From the NCBI RefSeq assembly GCF_029227915.1, contig NC_079875.1:15741001-15805000 (forward strand): DNA of 64,000 nt. Direction: 5' to 3'. This DNA comes from Hydractinia symbiolongicarpus (taxonomy: Eukaryota; Cnidaria; Hydrozoa; Anthoathecata; Hydractiniidae). Numbering within the stretch: position 1 is the first letter of the stretch; every line of letters starts with the position of its first letter. Both the position numbers and the translations under genes were made by a program. Shown here one piece after another: positions 62,401 to 64,000 of this stretch. The notes under the pieces are model-generated. The model had not been told where the DNA came from. It was given only the letters and a program-made list of their open reading frames with translations, and did no database searches.

Positions 62401-63748
62401 ATAGGTGAAAAAATTTAAGAAAAAGGTTTTTCCTTGCAATAACAGGTCATTGCTGATGTTTTTGGAATTCCTAAAACTTCCTATATATATTTTCTATTAT
62501 CCTTCTGTGTAAGTAGATTTTTTCGCAAGTTTATAGGCCAGTTCTATACTAAACCCTCAAAGTGGCTCCCTTCATTTTGCTTTAAAGTCACAAAAAAGGA
62601 TGTCTTGTTAAATCTGCTGATACTATGGAACACAATGTTACACATTTTTTTATAAGAAACATGTTTATAAGAAGCCTACATGTAAAATCTTCAAAAATTA
62701 AGAAACTTTTACTACTACATTCCATGTGTATTTCTGAAATAAGAAACTTGTTTCTAATTAATTCTTACAATTAATTAAAGATGTTACAATCGCCACTACA
62801 GAGTAAGTTTTTTTTTTACATTACTGTACCTAAGTTCCCAATGGGAATAATACACACCATAGTAAACAATCAAAAAATGCTAATAAGAAACCCTTACTTT
62901 ACTAGGAAAATTAGGAAATTAAATAAGAAACTTTTAGAACTAAGAACATGAAATTTCAGGCTACAAATAAGAAACTTTTAGAACTAGGCCCTTCGCCAGA
63001 TTTCTTATAAAAAACATGTAGTGCATTAGATTGTTATCAATACATTAATAATGATGATGTTTATAATGATAAACTTATAAATTATTATGGTGAAAGAAGA
63101 CCATGGTATGCACATTTTTTATCTGGATATCTGTATAGATGAGTTGCTGTATGTTTTGATTTTGCATCAAGAACAATAGACATGCGCACTCCATATGCAC
63201 AGGCAATAAAAACTAAAATACAACAGATTGTAAAGACCAAAAACATTCATTAAAAAAACACTAACACTTAAATTGGTTAAGTCTTAAACAGAGAACATAA
63301 CTGTGAAGAAAAAACAAATTCCAATGCATTTTCAATCTTATATTACTAAAAGTCTATAAATTAGCGTTAACAGCCAATGTGGTCACTCTTTTCAAGTTGT
63401 CCTCCTTTTCTTGCCTATCGTTACCGTTAAGGGGCAGGGGGAGGGTGTCCTAGTCTAGCGGACAATTTGCTGTTAACGGAGACGAAAACTGTTTGTCGAC
63501 GGCCCCCAGCTAATAGGGCAATTTGTATGTTATTTAGATACTGATTTAACAATACCAGAATATAGTTAAGGAAAAAGTTAATTTTGGACTATGTAAATTA
63601 ACAATGCTAATAAATCAACATTTAAAACAATTTCTTGACAAGAAAAGTTGCTACTCGCAATCTCGCAATCCTAGCTAATAAAAACAGTTTGCTAGGAAAA
63701 AAACTTACCATCTAGTGGTTGATAACCGTAATTGTATGATTTACTCAT
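56433..63748 (-). CDS. Aa_trans-family amino-acid transporter (complete, 4 exons)
   Basis: Exons, in transcript order: 63748-63709, 61581-61357, 58750-57917, 56749-56433. They sum to 1416 nt, 471 aa, with all phases consistent. About 55 hydrophilic residues, acidic and serine-rich, precede the first membrane segment ISVLTAGIFIIGEICGAGAV (about residues 57-80), whose glycine-rich G-AGAVAFP turn is typical of the family's substrate site. About ten more hydrophobic segments follow, including LLIIAAVLVMSVYCGLLLG, LFLTCAIYLLLASEIVGSF, LASAFGTFVFGFTGASLFP and the C-terminal MFVVGLVATLAGVAST. The fold fits the SLC32/36/38 group (PF01490) of H+- or Na+-coupled amino-acid transporters. I cannot assign substrate or subfamily. 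The ATG follows TTAG by 6 nt. Introns hold a MITE, a hairpin, a G-run and a dispersed repeat. Confidence 0.92.
59062..59485. mobile_element. MITE, about 424 bp, TIR ACAGGGTCCC, in a transporter intron
   Basis: The left end from 59062 reads ACAGGGTCCCACTCAACA. The right end in reverse complement reads ACAGGGTCCCCACGCCTTCT. The interior repeats purine-rich words such as GAGATTTGAGAAGAA on one strand (about 59090-59160 and 59360-59470). ATA lies outside both ends. It is non-coding. Confidence 0.7.
60135..60178. repeat. Perfect 20-bp inverted repeat with 4-nt loop
   Basis: The arms TTCTCATACTAATTATGATC and its exact complement are separated by TAAT, in the large intron of the transporter gene. 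Confidence 0.95.
61023..61040. repeat. G18 homopolymer
   Basis: Eighteen consecutive G on the + strand, so C-rich in the transporter pre-mRNA. Length is uncertain because such runs are error-prone in assemblies. Confidence 0.85.
62100..62500. repeat. Third copy of the dispersed repeat, in transporter intron 1
   Basis: It shares ATATTAAATTA-CTGAAGCCAT, then CTCATGATCCTATACATTCT and TTTCAAGCTCTATACAGTA, with the 24600-25295 copy (ACATGATCCTGTACATTTTC and TTTCAAGATCTATACA). Only one internal unit is clear here. Confidence 0.7.
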
Positions 63749-64000
63749 TTCTTCCTAATTTATAGCGAACATATAAACCATAATATAACTTAAACACATT
63801 ATGTGTAACAGAAAGAAGATGATCTAAAACCAGAATGATAGAAATTGTTACAAATCCTTGGTTCTTTCTCACACAACTTCCCCTGTCGGAACATCTGCGG
63901 CATAAGGATTAAGGGCCCAGGGTAGATCGAACATTTTATCTCGAACAAACCTCACTTGCTAGGTTAATATTTTTTATTTGATACGGGGTAGGCGAGACAA
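63749..64000. promoter_or_regulatory. Sequence 5' of the transporter gene
   Basis: The acceptor-like TTAG at 63755-63758 (minus strand) precedes the ATG by 6 nt. No TATA box or other defined promoter element can be assigned with confidence. Confidence 0.3.

Overview
This is animal nuclear DNA: AT-rich, with many short exons split by GT-AG introns, six recognisable conserved eukaryotic genes, and intergenic and intronic space full of small transposons. The mix (AHI1, COG1, a bacterial-type mitochondrial L36, TRM112, a CCCH/CHY zinc-finger protein, an Aa_trans transporter), the base composition and the MITE-rich introns suggest a cnidarian, most likely a hydrozoan. That assignment is an inference; nothing in the window proves it.

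Layout. 1-1221: decayed LINE 3' end on the + strand, inside an intron of the next gene. 1234-10094 (-): 24 exons of AHI1/Jouberin; the 3' end lies left of the window. 10095-15257: intergenic, with two abutting MITEs. 15258-30030 (-): complete 25-exon COG1, with introns carrying a dispersed repeat and a 1.2 kb TA-flanked MITE. 30779-30985 (-): MRPL36. 31607-31987 (-): TRMT112. 32-43.4 kb: repeat-rich block holding two PIF/Harbinger-like MITEs, a Tc1/mariner-like element carrying a LINE fragment, a second LINE 3' fragment and one unrecognised membrane-protein ORF. 43475-52235 (+): 14-exon gene encoding six CCCH fingers, an RWD-like domain and a CHY zinc finger. 52236-56432: intergenic, with a 31-bp minisatellite and a MITE. 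56433-63748 (-): complete 4-exon amino-acid transporter.

The exon models for the four multi-exon genes were built by hand from splice sites and reading phase. Every junction is phase-consistent, and the three complete ones sum to whole codons (COG1 962 aa, CCCH/CHY 1099 aa, transporter 471 aa). The genes are largely housekeeping: Golgi tethering, mitochondrial translation, methyltransferase activation, ciliary transition zone and amino-acid transport. They do not form one pathway. TRMT112, MRPL36 and COG1 sit head-to-tail on one strand, 621 and 748 bp apart, and five of six start codons lie 5-19 nt after an acceptor-like AG. This fits spliced-leader trans-splicing or very short 5' exons.

The most unusual material is the repeat block at 33.6-41.6 kb. 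Two MITE families share the terminal word GGGATCGTCT and TWA-type target duplications, but each interior is an expansion of its own terminal octamer. One of them, together with a Tc1-like element and its LINE, is nested inside an older dispersed repeat.
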